Part shown: in pieces, positions 17,307 through 26,265 of the stretch
How the letters are laid out: each line of letters starts with the position of its first letter
Position numbering within the stretch: the first letter of the stretch is position 1
From: CBDDKU01 sp965230375
GTDB taxonomy: Bacteria > Bacteroidota > Bacteroidia > Flavobacteriales_D > Cryomorphaceae
Length of the DNA stretch: 64,000 bases
NCBI GenBank assembly: GCA_965230375.1
Contig: CBDDKU010000006.1
Span: forward strand, 1-64,000
Direction: 5' to 3'
Program-made: the position numbers and the translations under genes
Notes under the pieces: model-generated
The model's input: only the letters and a program-made list of their open reading frames with translations
Databases searched by the model: none
What the model was told of the DNA's origin: nothing

Positions 17307-18992
17307 TTATGGTTTTACAAACCGTGCAGTTTGCGTACCATATTGTGAATTCGATCGGAGGATGTATACCCCTGATTGCAATTCGCTTAAGTCGATTTGA
17401 ACTTTATCAGGATTCAAAAGGTTCATTGTTTGAACCACTTTGCCGGTCACATCCGAAATAGCAACATCAATTATACCCTTCACATCCTTGAAATCGACGA
17501 ATATTTCAGAGTCCGATGGATTGGGGTAGAGGGAAAATTGATTCAGTTCTTTGTTGCCATTGGCTGTGCTAGAGGTTACTCCAAGTGCTGATTGCACAGC
17601 TCCCACGGCGTTGATCATTCCATACCCATGAAATACGTCCCAACCAGCATCACCCATATCAAATGCTGTGGCTGCCATAATATTTCTCAAATCAACATTA
17701 GTCAAAGAAGGATTAAGGTTTTTCAACAGACCTGCTAACCCTGTTACATGAGGCGCCGCCATCGATGTTCCATCTTTCGTTCCATATGAGTTTCCCGGTA
17801 GTGTTGAAATAATAGAGTAACCGGCTTGCTCATCTCCTCCTGATGCACAGAGCTCCTGCTCGTTTCCCCATTGTGAGTAGTTGGTTAGGTAAATATTTGC
17901 ACCATTGGTGCCGACGGACCCGATAGCAACACAGGACGAATAGGCAGCTGGAAAACCAATAAATCCTTGTCCATTATTACCACTGGCAACTATGGGAAGT
18001 TTGCCACTATTCCAGGCCGTGTTGCATGCTTGCTCCATAGCAGTACTCGGGACGTCGGCACCAAGGCTCATGTTGATTACTGTAATGCGATCAATCGATG
18101 AAATATCGTAGAGCGCATTGACGATTGCAGCGTCGACAAATTGGTTTTGATCGTCAGCAATTTTCGCAAAGTAGACTGTATCGTTTACCATCCCAGCGAC
18201 TCCTATACCATTGTTGATAGTTGCGGCAGCTGTACCTGTTACGTGGGTTCCATGATCTTGCTCTGCCATATGTGGGGTGATATCAAAACTTCCGTACACA
18301 TAATCGTATCCGTACCACACTTGGTCGTAGAGATCTTCATGATTCCAATCGCAAGCGTCGTCAATTACAGCAACGACATTTTGGGAGTTTCCACCAGTTC
18401 CATAATCCCATGCTTCATCAAAATAGGAAGCATAGGGTCCCCACTGCTGCTCCCAGAGTGGATCATTTGGAATCATGCTTTGCTTGTATATTACAGAAGG
18501 CTCCAAGAATAGAACACCTTCTATGCGCTGAGCATCTCTGGCCATTTGCAATACGCTCTCCTTGGTCGGATTTGGGTTTTCGAATATCCAGTAGTTCGTT
18601 TGCTGTTTGAACCAGCTTTCCCAAAGGACTTTTTCGAGATTGTATTTTGTCAAAAAAGCCGCTAATTCTGGGTTTGACAATGTTTGGCCTATTTCGAGCT
18701 CAAGCCATATTCGACTTGGATCTACACCTTTCCAATAAGCTTCATTTTCACTGTTTTCGATAGCGTACCATCTGATGGGTGTTGAAATTTGATCTGGTTT
18801 AGCAGGTACATTTTCTCCGTGTAATTGCGATTTTGCTCTAAGCTGAACAGCTTTTGATTCGCTTTGCACTTTGCTGCTTTGTGAATCTACTTTGCTGTCT
18901 TTTTTCTGATTTAATTGGCTTTGTCCTAAAAGTTTTGTGGTGGTAGACACCAGGAGCGAAGCGCTGAGAAAAAGAATAGATAACTTTTTCAT
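17307..18992 (-). CDS. Secreted subtilisin-like serine protease (S8) with T9SS type A sorting domain
   Basis: 561 residues. Signal peptide at about 1-23 (KLLG-QS), then a polar Ser/Gln/Lys-rich stretch (24-60) and a propeptide. The S8 domain has Asp211 in VAVIDDA, His247 in DHGTHVTG, Asn339 in ASGNN and Ser410 in GTSMAAPHVTG. A C-terminal sorting domain covers about 487-561 (LYPNPSDSEIFVDF, GVYILRS). The second triad position is followed by ACDW in place of the usual G-V/I-D. The leader just before ATG (AACCAAAACCAATCGA) is nearly the same as that of the 2160-residue protein gene. It is not a duplicate of the larger subtilase at 3-6.6 kb; only the catalytic core is shared. Confidence 0.93.
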   Translation of the reverse strand: MKKLSILFLSASLLVSTTTKLLGQSQLNQKKDSKVDSQSSKVQSESKAVQLRAKSQLHGENVPAKPDQISTPIRWYAIENSENEAYWKGVDPSRIWLELEIGQTLSNPELAAFLTKYNLEKVLWESWFKQQTNYWIFENPNPTKESVLQMARDAQRIEGVLFLEPSVIYKQSMIPNDPLWEQQWGPYASYFDEAWDYGTGGNSQNVVAVIDDACDWNHEDLYDQVWYGYDYVYGSFDITPHMAEQDHGTHVTGTAAATINNGIGVAGMVNDTVYFAKIADDQNQFVDAAIVNALYDISSIDRITVINMSLGADVPSTAMEQACNTAWNSGKLPIVASGNNGQGFIGFPAAYSSCVAIGSVGTNGANIYLTNYSQWGNEQELCASGGDEQAGYSIISTLPGNSYGTKDGTSMAAPHVTGLAGLLKNLNPSLTNVDLRNIMAATAFDMGDAGWDVFHGYGMINAVGAVQSALGVTSSTANGNKELNQFSLYPNPSDSEIFVDFKDVKGIIDVAISDVTGKVVQTMNLLNPDKVQIDLSELQSGVYILRSNSQYGTQTARFVKP

Positions 18993-19027
18993 TTCGATTG
19001 GTTTTGGTTAGTTGAGTGAATAGCTAA

Positions 19028-19504
19028 TCAATTCATTGTTTGAGTGAAGGTGTAGGTAACCGAGTTTTGAACGATGGTATATTCCCAGACCATTTCAGTG
19101 CTGTTGAGGGATGTTACTTTGGCTTCGAAAGTTTCACTGTTGGCATTCATGATAAGCCTGGTGTTGTCTGAGTTCCAGAGCCAATTACCTGCTTCAACAA
19201 TTTGTGGGTCGTTCGGATCGCATTTTGACGGTCCTTCTTCAATCGTGTAACTCATGTCGGAGTTAAAATCTTGGAAATCATCAAGCGTGCAGGCAGGCAA
19301 GTAGGGGATGAGGTTGTTTTCTTGTGTATTGTCACCATCTACATCTAGTGCTGGCTCCACATTTAATCCTGTTACAACCCAGTTTCGGGCTGTTAACATT
19401 TCATTTCGCGTTGGAGCAGGAGCATCCCCTTCATCATCGCTGTCGCAGCTGGTGGATAGCAGAGAGATGGCAAGAAGTGCGGTAAATAATTTTGAGTATT
19501 TCAT
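19028..19504 (-). CDS. Small lipoprotein, lipocalin-like
   Basis: 158 residues. A lipoprotein signal ends at Cys20 (LLSTSC), followed by D-S-D-D-E-G-D; in Bacteroidota such acidic residues after the Cys can act as a surface-export signal. The rest has the pattern of a small beta-barrel (NWVVTGLNVEP, MSYTIEEG, WLWNSDNTRLIMN, WEYTIVQNSVTYTFTQT), as in the lipocalin-like lipoproteins common in this phylum. No function is known. It sits between two T9SS cargo genes on the same strand, separated by about 115 bases from the larger one upstream. Confidence 0.75.
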   Translation of the reverse strand: MKYSKLFTALLAISLLSTSCDSDDEGDAPAPTRNEMLTARNWVVTGLNVEPALDVDGDNTQENNLIPYLPACTLDDFQDFNSDMSYTIEEGPSKCDPNDPQIVEAGNWLWNSDNTRLIMNANSETFEAKVTSLNSTEMVWEYTIVQNSVTYTFTQTMN

Positions 19505-19570
19505 GGTAAAGATTATTGGTTTATCCCTTTATCGATGAAATTTTGAAATGTGAACAGTATTAATAAAAAA

Positions 19571-19596
19571 AGACCCAGAGCCTGAGCCCTGGGTCT
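19571..19596 (-). terminator. Intrinsic terminator of the 2160-residue protein gene
   Basis: Stem AGACCCAGGG / CTCTGGGTCT with a short loop, followed on the minus strand by T7ATTA. It lies 23 bases past the stop. Confidence 0.9.
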
Positions 19597-19618
19597 TGCT
19601 ATTGAGCTATAACTTAAT

Positions 19619-22600
19619 TTATCTGCTCATAATAAACTTATCGATGACTACTTCGTTTTCAGTTGTCATACGGTAGATGTAAACTCCGTTTGGAAGGTTA
19701 TTTCCATTGAAGTCTAATCTGTACTCAACACCTGCTTCAGCCTCTTGGTTGAAGAGTGCTTCTACCATTCTACCATTCATGTCGTAAACTTCAACAAGCG
19801 TTCTTCCAGTTTCAGCAGTAACGAATACTACTTGAGAAGGACCATTTGTTGGGTTCGGGAATGATGTCAATTGGTTCTGAGAGTCTACAGAAAGTAGATC
19901 TTCAACTCCTTCACCACCGTCACCGTCTTCTTCACAGTTGTGAAGTGCAACGATTCCGTCAACATCAAATCCATCAGATGAAGTAGATAGGTCGTTGTCG
20001 TTGGTAACTCTCACGTACATAACGTACTCGTAGTCTCCAGCGTCGCTGATGTCTACGTAAGGGTCACCTTTACAAACTGTACCTGCAGTTGCCCAGTTTA
20101 CACCATCCATAGATACTTCTACAGTAGCGTACTCAGGGTAAGATGCACATCCAGGGTTGTTGTAAGATGTTTCAACCACTTCGATGTCATCACCTTCTCC
20201 GTTAGGAACTGATCCGTCGAAAGAAACTGTGATAGATCCACCGTAACCAAGTGTTGTAAATACAAGCGCATCGATTCCTTCAGGTGCACCAAGTGCGTTG
20301 TTAGGATCTGCACGCTCAGCCAACAATGGTGAGTTATCTAACTGCGTTCCTTCAACGTACTCTTCAGTAGCTACAGCGTAGCACTCACCTTCTGGCACAA
20401 TCACTGGCTCATCATCACCACATCCAGCGGCCATGTCACCATCAGAAAGTGTTAGGGCTTCGCCTCCAACAGTTGCCGTGTAAACAGCTACTTCTGAACC
20501 GTCAGCTGCATCTACTTCGATAAACGAAGCTGTACCTGGGTGTGCAAGCACAAGTCCAGTGGAGTTGTTGGCCTGAGCCATACCGTTGGCAGCTGGAATA
20601 TCTGCTGCGAATACAGCGGCACCACCTACGATTTCATAGAGTTTACCCTGATTTCGGTTAGCGAGGTAGAGCTTACCATCTTGGATCGCCAAGTCACCAC
20701 CGCTTACAGGGGCGTCAGCAAAGTAAGTAGCCTGCCCAGTACCCAAGTCGATCGTGTAGATCTCGTTGTCGTTGTCATCACCTACGTAGAGCAATCCATC
20801 AAATGGATTGTACACCACAGCGTAAAGGCTGTTGATACCACCAATGATTGGCAAATCTCCGATAAATACACCGAGTGTTGGGTCGTAAGCTCTCACAAAC
20901 GAACCGTTTGGATTCACAAGGTATAGGATATCATCTTCAGCGTTGTAGGCAATGTGTGCACCAAATGGCACATTGGTCAAGAATGTAAGTACTGCTTCGT
21001 TGCCGCTATACATCACCTGATAGATATCGGCACCTGATACGCCTGTTCCACTTCCGTAGTGTGAGTAGAAGGTATCGAAGTTTTCACAGTCACCTTCGTT
21101 CTCATCAGAGAATGTGTTGCAACCTGAAGCCATATCTCCGTTGTTGTGATCGAAAGCTTCTCCATCCAACATCAAGGCATACGTGTCACCAGGGTTCGAA
21201 CCATCTGTGTTGCGAACTTCAAGGTTAGCGTTTCCATTGTGTGATGTAAGGAGTCTTCCATCTTCAGTCAAAGCCAAACCTGTAACAAGGTCAGAAAGAG
21301 ATCCGATAAGGATATCATCCCAAACTCCGTCAGGGTATACTTCGTAAAGACCGTTTCCTTGACGTGTAGCCAAGTAAAGCATTCCTTCGTTGTCGAATGC
21401 GATGTCACCACCGTTTACTGGTGCGTATGCATCGTATACAGTCACGTTGTTAGTCATTACATCTACTGAGTAGATCATGTCTTGTGTAGCAGAACCGATC
21501 AATAGGGCTCCGTCAGGACTAAATACCGCTGTAGTAACAGATGGTACGTCTTCGCTCAAGTACATTACTTCACTCACTTCTACTGGAGAAACGTGTGGGT
21601 TTACTTTTACGTAAGATGCATCAACGTTACTTACAACATATACCATGTTGTCAGCTGGGTTGTAAGCGATGTGCGCCTGGTATCCGATTGTTGTCAAGAA
21701 AGTCAACTCAGCGTTTCCACCAACAAGCTGTACGCCGTATAGGTCAGTTTCTCCACCGTCGTTGTCGTTCAAGTACATTACCCAGTCTTCGCAGTCTGAA
21801 GGAACGATTGGCTCACCAACACATTCACAGTCAGCGTTGATCATGTCGTTTCCAGTCATGTCATCACCGTCGTCACAAGGATCGCCGATGTTGGCCATAA
21901 GGTCTGGACAGTCGAATACTTCAACTGGTGTACCTGCACACTCACATGCGTCGTTCACCATGTCATTTTCAGTCATGTCATCACCATCGTCACAAGCATC
22001 ACCGATGTTTGCTTCAAGTTCTGGACAGTCGAAGATTGGTGTTCCAACACACTCACAGTTATCATTAACCATGTCGTTTTCTGTGTTGTCGTTACCATCA
22101 TCACACATATCGCCGATGTTAGCTTCAAGCTCAGGACAGTCGAAGATTGGTGTTCCAACACACTCACAGTTATCATTAACCATGTCGTTTTCTGTGTTGT
22201 CGTCACCATCGTCACAAGCATCACCGATGTTAGCTTCAAGTTCTGGACAGTCGAAAATTAGGATTGGTGTACCAACACATTCACATGCGTCGTTCACCAT
22301 GTCGTTTTCTGTCATATCATCACCGTCATCACAAGCATCTCCGATGTTTGCATCAAGTTCTGGACAGTCGAATACTGGTGTGCCAACACACTCACAGTTA
22401 TCGTTAACTGTGTCGTTTTCTGTGTTGTCGTCACCGTCATCACAAGCATCTCCGATGTTTGCATCAAGATCTGGACAGTCGAATACTGGTGTGCCAACAC
22501 ATTCACAGTTATCATTAACCATGTCGTTTTCAGTATTATCGTCTCCATCATCACAAGAATCTCCAATGTTTGCTGAGAGATCTGGACAGTCGAATACTGG

Positions 22601-25600
22601 CGGACATGCATCCTGGCTCAATTCACCATCAGCAAGGAAGTAGTTCCAAGGTCCAAACGTACCTGTAGCGTCATCGGGACTTTGATCGTTTGCGAATTGG
22701 TATGCTGGCCATCCATTCACAAGGAGAACTCCGTCGTCATTGAGACTTAAGACAGCAGTAATGTCTTCATCTATAGCCAAGTCGCCATCAATGATGACAT
22801 ATGGCCACGATGCTCCAGCATATGTTGGAACTCCGTTTCCACCATCTGGTGCAAAGGCATAGATTGTTCGGGTATCAGATGTTGCAGACCCACCGTCTGT
22901 TTCGCCTTCAAAGGCACCAGAAACCTGGATTACCATTCCGCCACATTCTAGCTCGAGAAGGGTTGCGAAGGCAGTTTCTGGAACAACACATTCACAATTT
23001 GAAACAGTTCCCTCTGCACCATCATCATTTGTACATGGGTCACCATTTGATAAATCGGCAAGGTCTGGACAATCATCTTCGCTATCACAAACACCATCTC
23101 CATCACCATCGATCAAAATCAGACCGTCATTGGTAGAGTTACATGCCGTACATTCTGGTGTAGGAACAATACATGAACCATCATCTTCGGTGGCATTGCT
23201 GTCATAGTTACAAGCCAATAAATCCATACAGCCTAGAATAGCGTCTTCAATACATTCACAGTTTACAATAGTTCCAGGGTTGCCTCCAACACTTTCGCAA
23301 TCGTCACCATTGTTCGCTTGTAAATCCGGACAGTCAAATATGCTTTCCCCAATACAGTCACATGCATCAGAAATGCTATCATTGATCGTGTTCGGATCGT
23401 TGTCATCGCAACTATCACCGACATTTGCCATGAGATCCGGACAGTCGTAGACAATAGGAGTACCTGCGCAATTGCAGTTTGAGTCAAATACATCATTTTC
23501 TGTTTGATCATCTCCATCGTCACAAGGGCCACCAATCACGCAAGGAATACTCGAAAGCGCACACACAGCGTCAATATCCGGACCAGGTGTAGCCGTTGAA
23601 CATCCGATTTGATAGTCGACAATTTTAATCGCATCAAATTGAACTGAATTGGTTTCGAGGCCATCCAGAAATGCATCGATATCTACTGAAGCAGTAGATC
23701 CACCGATTTCCCCAAACTCGTAGAAACCATCATTATCTGAATCGAGAATATTGTTTGCAATTAGGATGTCTTCCGTCGCTGTATTGAGCGGCCGAAGCTC
23801 AATTGCCGAGCTTTCTACCAAAGGCCCTACTTCAAATACGAACAAGTCAGGATCGTCATTACCTGAATTGATCAATGTGTTATTTGTAAAACCGAGGGTC
23901 ACATAACCATCACCAAGTGAAACGTGTTCTAAATCACCACTATAATCAGGCATACCAATGGCTTGACTCGCATCAGTCGCTGTGTTATTGTCACAATTGT
24001 TGACATATTCTATCACTTCGTCTGCAAAGGAAAGTCCGTCACCAAAGCAAGTTTCGCATCCAACATTGTTGCTGAGAATAAAACACTGCGGATCTTCACA
24101 GTCTATCAATCCATCTCCATTATTGTCTATTCCATCTGAGCAAGATATCGGGTCAGATTCGATGGAAGGAGAAAGATTGGGGCCATACAAACTATATGAA
24201 CCACAGCCGGCTGAACGGTTAACGCGCACATAGTAGGTACCCGTTTCATCTAGTTCGTCTGTATAGGTGGCTTGAATTTGGCCAGCGTGATAAATGAATC
24301 CCAACTGTGTTCCGGAAGGGGAGTAGAGATACAGGTACCCACTAAAATTGTTCGATTTCACAATATTCATCTCGAAGCTGAATGGCGCTTCAACAAAGAC
24401 AGCGTAGTAATCGTCGTTGTCATAACCTGTATCAGCATCTAAATATCCAATATGACCTTCATTCAAGTTCTCAGGGTCATAAGGTATTGCTGTCTCAATG
24501 CTGTTGTTGGATTCTGCATCATTGGCGTATAGCATATTTGATACTGAGAATGATGCTTCGTAAGAACCACATCCTGCGGCGCGGTTGATTCTAGCCACAA
24601 GGGTGTCTGCTGCCCTGCAGGAAGCTGTATATGTTCCTGCTTCTCCAGTGAGATAACTAAACCCTATTTGAGTTCCGTCTTTTTCATACAAGTAGATATA
24701 ACCTGTAAGACTCTCAGAATAATCTACACTAAGTGTAACATCTCCATCGGAAGGGTTTATCAAGTAGTACCAATCATTGTTATCGACACCGATGTCGGCA
24801 TCCGAATGCCCAAGGTGCCCAGTGAACACGTCTCCGAATTCCCAGGTATCTTGGATCATATCTATAGAAAGCACTGCCGAGCCACCTCCATTCGGCTCTA
24901 CATCGTTTTCATGTTCGGGTGGATCGACAGAAATGGAAGCTGTGTATGATCCGCACCCTGATGCTTGATTAATCCGAGCTACGAGTGTATCGGCAGATTG
25001 ACAAATGGCTGTATAGGATCCAGCTTCACCAGTCAGGTAGCTAAACCCAATTTGGGTACCGTCCTTTTCGTAGAGATAGATATATCCGATCAGATTTTCG
25101 GTATACTCGACATTCAAGGTTACCGAACCATCATCCGTGGTTACAATTTTATACCAATCGTTCCGATCATACCCTGTGTCAGCATCCAAATAGCCTAGGT
25201 GACCTGTGAACGTTTCACCTTCTTCAAGGGTCCCTTCAATCATTTCAATTGATTCTACAGCTGACCCTGTGCCATTTGGTTCTACGTCATTGGCATAAGT
25301 CAAATCAGAAGTCGTGAAACTTCCCGAGTATGATCCGCAGCCGCTTGTGCGTGATATACGAGCAACCAAGGTGTCTTCTGCCATACAGGTAGCTACTGCT
25401 GTATTTTCATTTCCTGTGAGATAGGAAAAAGTGATTTGCGTTCCATCTTTTTCGTAGAGATAGATATATCCGAATAGACCTTCAGAGAATTCGAAAGTCA
25501 ACGACACGTCACCATCATGAGGTGATACGATATAGTACCAGTCTTCCGTATCGAAATCCGAGGCATTTTGATACCCCAGCTGTCCAGTAATTAACTCACC

Positions 25601-26101
25601 TTCTAGATAAGTGTCTTGAATTAAATCGATTGAATTCGCATTCCCTCCATTGTCATTTGGCTCGAGGTCTGTCGAGAATTCTGGGGTGGTGTAGGATGCT
25701 GTAAAGGTGTAGTCACCCGATCCAGAAGAGCGGTTGATTCTGACGTACACTGTACCAGCTGCCATACAGCCAATGGTAAGGGATTTATCGCCACTTCCCG
25801 CGCTGCTAAAGCCCAATTGTCCACCCGCACTGTTGTAGAGGTAGATATACCCTGTTAGACCGTCGGCATAGTTTCCTTCGATGTGGACTGTGCCATTTTC
25901 GAGAAGCTCAAGTGAATAGTAATCGTTGTTGTCTCCAACTTCTACAGCCAGAGATCCACTTTGCTCAGTATTAAAGGAAAGTGGGTTTGCTTCGGCAATT
26001 GAATTGTTTGGTTCGGTATCCGCAAAAAGGGAAACAGAACAAAACATCATCACAATCGCACATAGCGACTGAAATGATCTTTTTGTAATCATTCTTCTCA
26101 T
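19619..26101 (-). CDS. Giant secreted multi-repeat protein (PPC repeats, Cys/Asp-rich repeats, beta-propellers, T9SS CTD)
   Basis: 2160 residues. A signal peptide (about 1-27) is followed by six PPC-like beta-sandwich repeats of about 125 residues (to about 640). Each has D-x-E-P-N, then Y-I-Y-L-Y and a G-C/S-G-S/D-Y ending. Next comes a MopE-like Asn/Asp motif (CSDGIDNNGDGLIDC, about 650), a discoidin-like region, and degenerate Cys/Asp-rich repeats. Seven near-identical 37-residue repeats lie at about 1168-1430. Two NHL/propeller-like halves (about 1434-1900, each with A-x-I-A-Y-N-x-x-D) and a C-terminal beta-domain precede the type A sorting domain (about 2070-2160: SFPNPT, GVYIYRM). It is probably a surface adhesin or matrix protein with many Ca-binding acidic loops. 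No enzyme motif is seen. Confidence 0.92.
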   Translation of the reverse strand: MRRMITKRSFQSLCAIVMMFCSVSLFADTEPNNSIAEANPLSFNTEQSGSLAVEVGDNNDYYSLELLENGTVHIEGNYADGLTGYIYLYNSAGGQLGFSSAGSGDKSLTIGCMAAGTVYVRINRSSGSGDYTFTASYTTPEFSTDLEPNDNGGNANSIDLIQDTYLEGELITGQLGYQNASDFDTEDWYYIVSPHDGDVSLTFEFSEGLFGYIYLYEKDGTQITFSYLTGNENTAVATCMAEDTLVARISRTSGCGSYSGSFTTSDLTYANDVEPNGTGSAVESIEMIEGTLEEGETFTGHLGYLDADTGYDRNDWYKIVTTDDGSVTLNVEYTENLIGYIYLYEKDGTQIGFSYLTGEAGSYTAICQSADTLVARINQASGCGSYTASISVDPPEHENDVEPNGGGSAVLSIDMIQDTWEFGDVFTGHLGHSDADIGVDNNDWYYLINPSDGDVTLSVDYSESLTGYIYLYEKDGTQIGFSYLTGEAGTYTASCRAADTLVARINRAAGCGSYEASFSVSNMLYANDAESNNSIETAIPYDPENLNEGHIGYLDADTGYDNDDYYAVFVEAPFSFEMNIVKSNNFSGYLYLYSPSGTQLGFIYHAGQIQATYTDELDETGTYYVRVNRSAGCGSYSLYGPNLSPSIESDPISCSDGIDNNGDGLIDCEDPQCFILSNNVGCETCFGDGLSFADEVIEYVNNCDNNTATDASQAIGMPDYSGDLEHVSLGDGYVTLGFTNNTLINSGNDDPDLFVFEVGPLVESSAIELRPLNTATEDILIANNILDSDNDGFYEFGEIGGSTASVDIDAFLDGLETNSVQFDAIKIVDYQIGCSTATPGPDIDAVCALSSIPCVIGGPCDDGDDQTENDVFDSNCNCAGTPIVYDCPDLMANVGDSCDDNDPNTINDSISDACDCIGESIFDCPDLQANNGDDCESVGGNPGTIVNCECIEDAILGCMDLLACNYDSNATEDDGSCIVPTPECTACNSTNDGLILIDGDGDGVCDSEDDCPDLADLSNGDPCTNDDGAEGTVSNCECVVPETAFATLLELECGGMVIQVSGAFEGETDGGSATSDTRTIYAFAPDGGNGVPTYAGASWPYVIIDGDLAIDEDITAVLSLNDDGVLLVNGWPAYQFANDQSPDDATGTFGPWNYFLADGELSQDACPPVFDCPDLSANIGDSCDDGDDNTENDMVNDNCECVGTPVFDCPDLDANIGDACDDGDDNTENDTVNDNCECVGTPVFDCPELDANIGDACDDGDDMTENDMVNDACECVGTPILIFDCPELEANIGDACDDGDDNTENDMVNDNCECVGTPIFDCPELEANIGDMCDDGNDNTENDMVNDNCECVGTPIFDCPELEANIGDACDDGDDMTENDMVNDACECAGTPVEVFDCPDLMANIGDPCDDGDDMTGNDMINADCECVGEPIVPSDCEDWVMYLNDNDGGETDLYGVQLVGGNAELTFLTTIGYQAHIAYNPADNMVYVVSNVDASYVKVNPHVSPVEVSEVMYLSEDVPSVTTAVFSPDGALLIGSATQDMIYSVDVMTNNVTVYDAYAPVNGGDIAFDNEGMLYLATRQGNGLYEVYPDGVWDDILIGSLSDLVTGLALTEDGRLLTSHNGNANLEVRNTDGSNPGDTYALMLDGEAFDHNNGDMASGCNTFSDENEGDCENFDTFYSHYGSGTGVSGADIYQVMYSGNEAVLTFLTNVPFGAHIAYNAEDDILYLVNPNGSFVRAYDPTLGVFIGDLPIIGGINSLYAVVYNPFDGLLYVGDDNDNEIYTIDLGTGQATYFADAPVSGGDLAIQDGKLYLANRNQGKLYEIVGGAAVFAADIPAANGMAQANNSTGLVLAHPGTASFIEVDAADGSEVAVYTATVGGEALTLSDGDMAAGCGDDEPVIVPEGECYAVATEEYVEGTQLDNSPLLAERADPNNALGAPEGIDALVFTTLGYGGSITVSFDGSVPNGEGDDIEVVETSYNNPGCASYPEYATVEVSMDGVNWATAGTVCKGDPYVDISDAGDYEYVMYVRVTNDNDLSTSSDGFDVDGIVALHNCEEDGDGGEGVEDLLSVDSQNQLTSFPNPTNGPSQVVFVTAETGRTLVEVYDMNGRMVEALFNQEAEAGVEYRLDFNGNNLPNGVYIYRMTTENEVVIDKFIMSR
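21806..22597 (-). repeat. Seven tandem 111-bp repeats inside the giant protein gene
   Basis: Each unit encodes 37 residues: F-D-C-P-[DE]-L-x-A-N-I-G-D, then C-D-D-G-D-D-x-T-E-N-D, then N-D-x-C-E-C-V-G-T-P. There are four cysteines and an acidic loop per unit. Units 3 and 6 share D-D-M-T-E-N-D and A-C-E-C and a two-residue extension (LI or EV), which gives a three-unit higher-order period. Older, degenerate copies lie at about 23250-23530. Confidence 0.92.
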
Positions 26102-26202
26102 TCGATTGGTTTTGGTTCGTTATTCGTGAAGAACTCTTAGTGAGCAATTCACGGGTTTTCGTACCTATATCGAGAAGAGCCAAAAAGGTGAACAAGGTCA
26201 TA

Positions 26203-26238
26203 GAAAAAAAGCCCCTTGACCAAACAGGTCAAAGGGCT
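26203..26238 (-). terminator. Intrinsic terminator of gap
   Basis: Stem of about 12 bp (AGCCC-TTGACC type, loop AAAC) followed by T7 on the minus strand. It begins 28 bases after the gap stop codon. Confidence 0.9.
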
Positions 26239-26265
26239 CCTTCGAATAGAATCACTAAAATTGGT

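Noticed and set aside
21806..22597. Regular repeats that might suggest a CRISPR array
   Set aside because: The unit is 111 bp with no unique spacers and keeps a reading frame.
21669..22643. 324-codon plus-strand frame with Ser/Pro repeats
   Set aside because: It is the antisense of the 111-bp repeat array; the minus strand carries the signal peptide, propellers and sorting domain in one frame.
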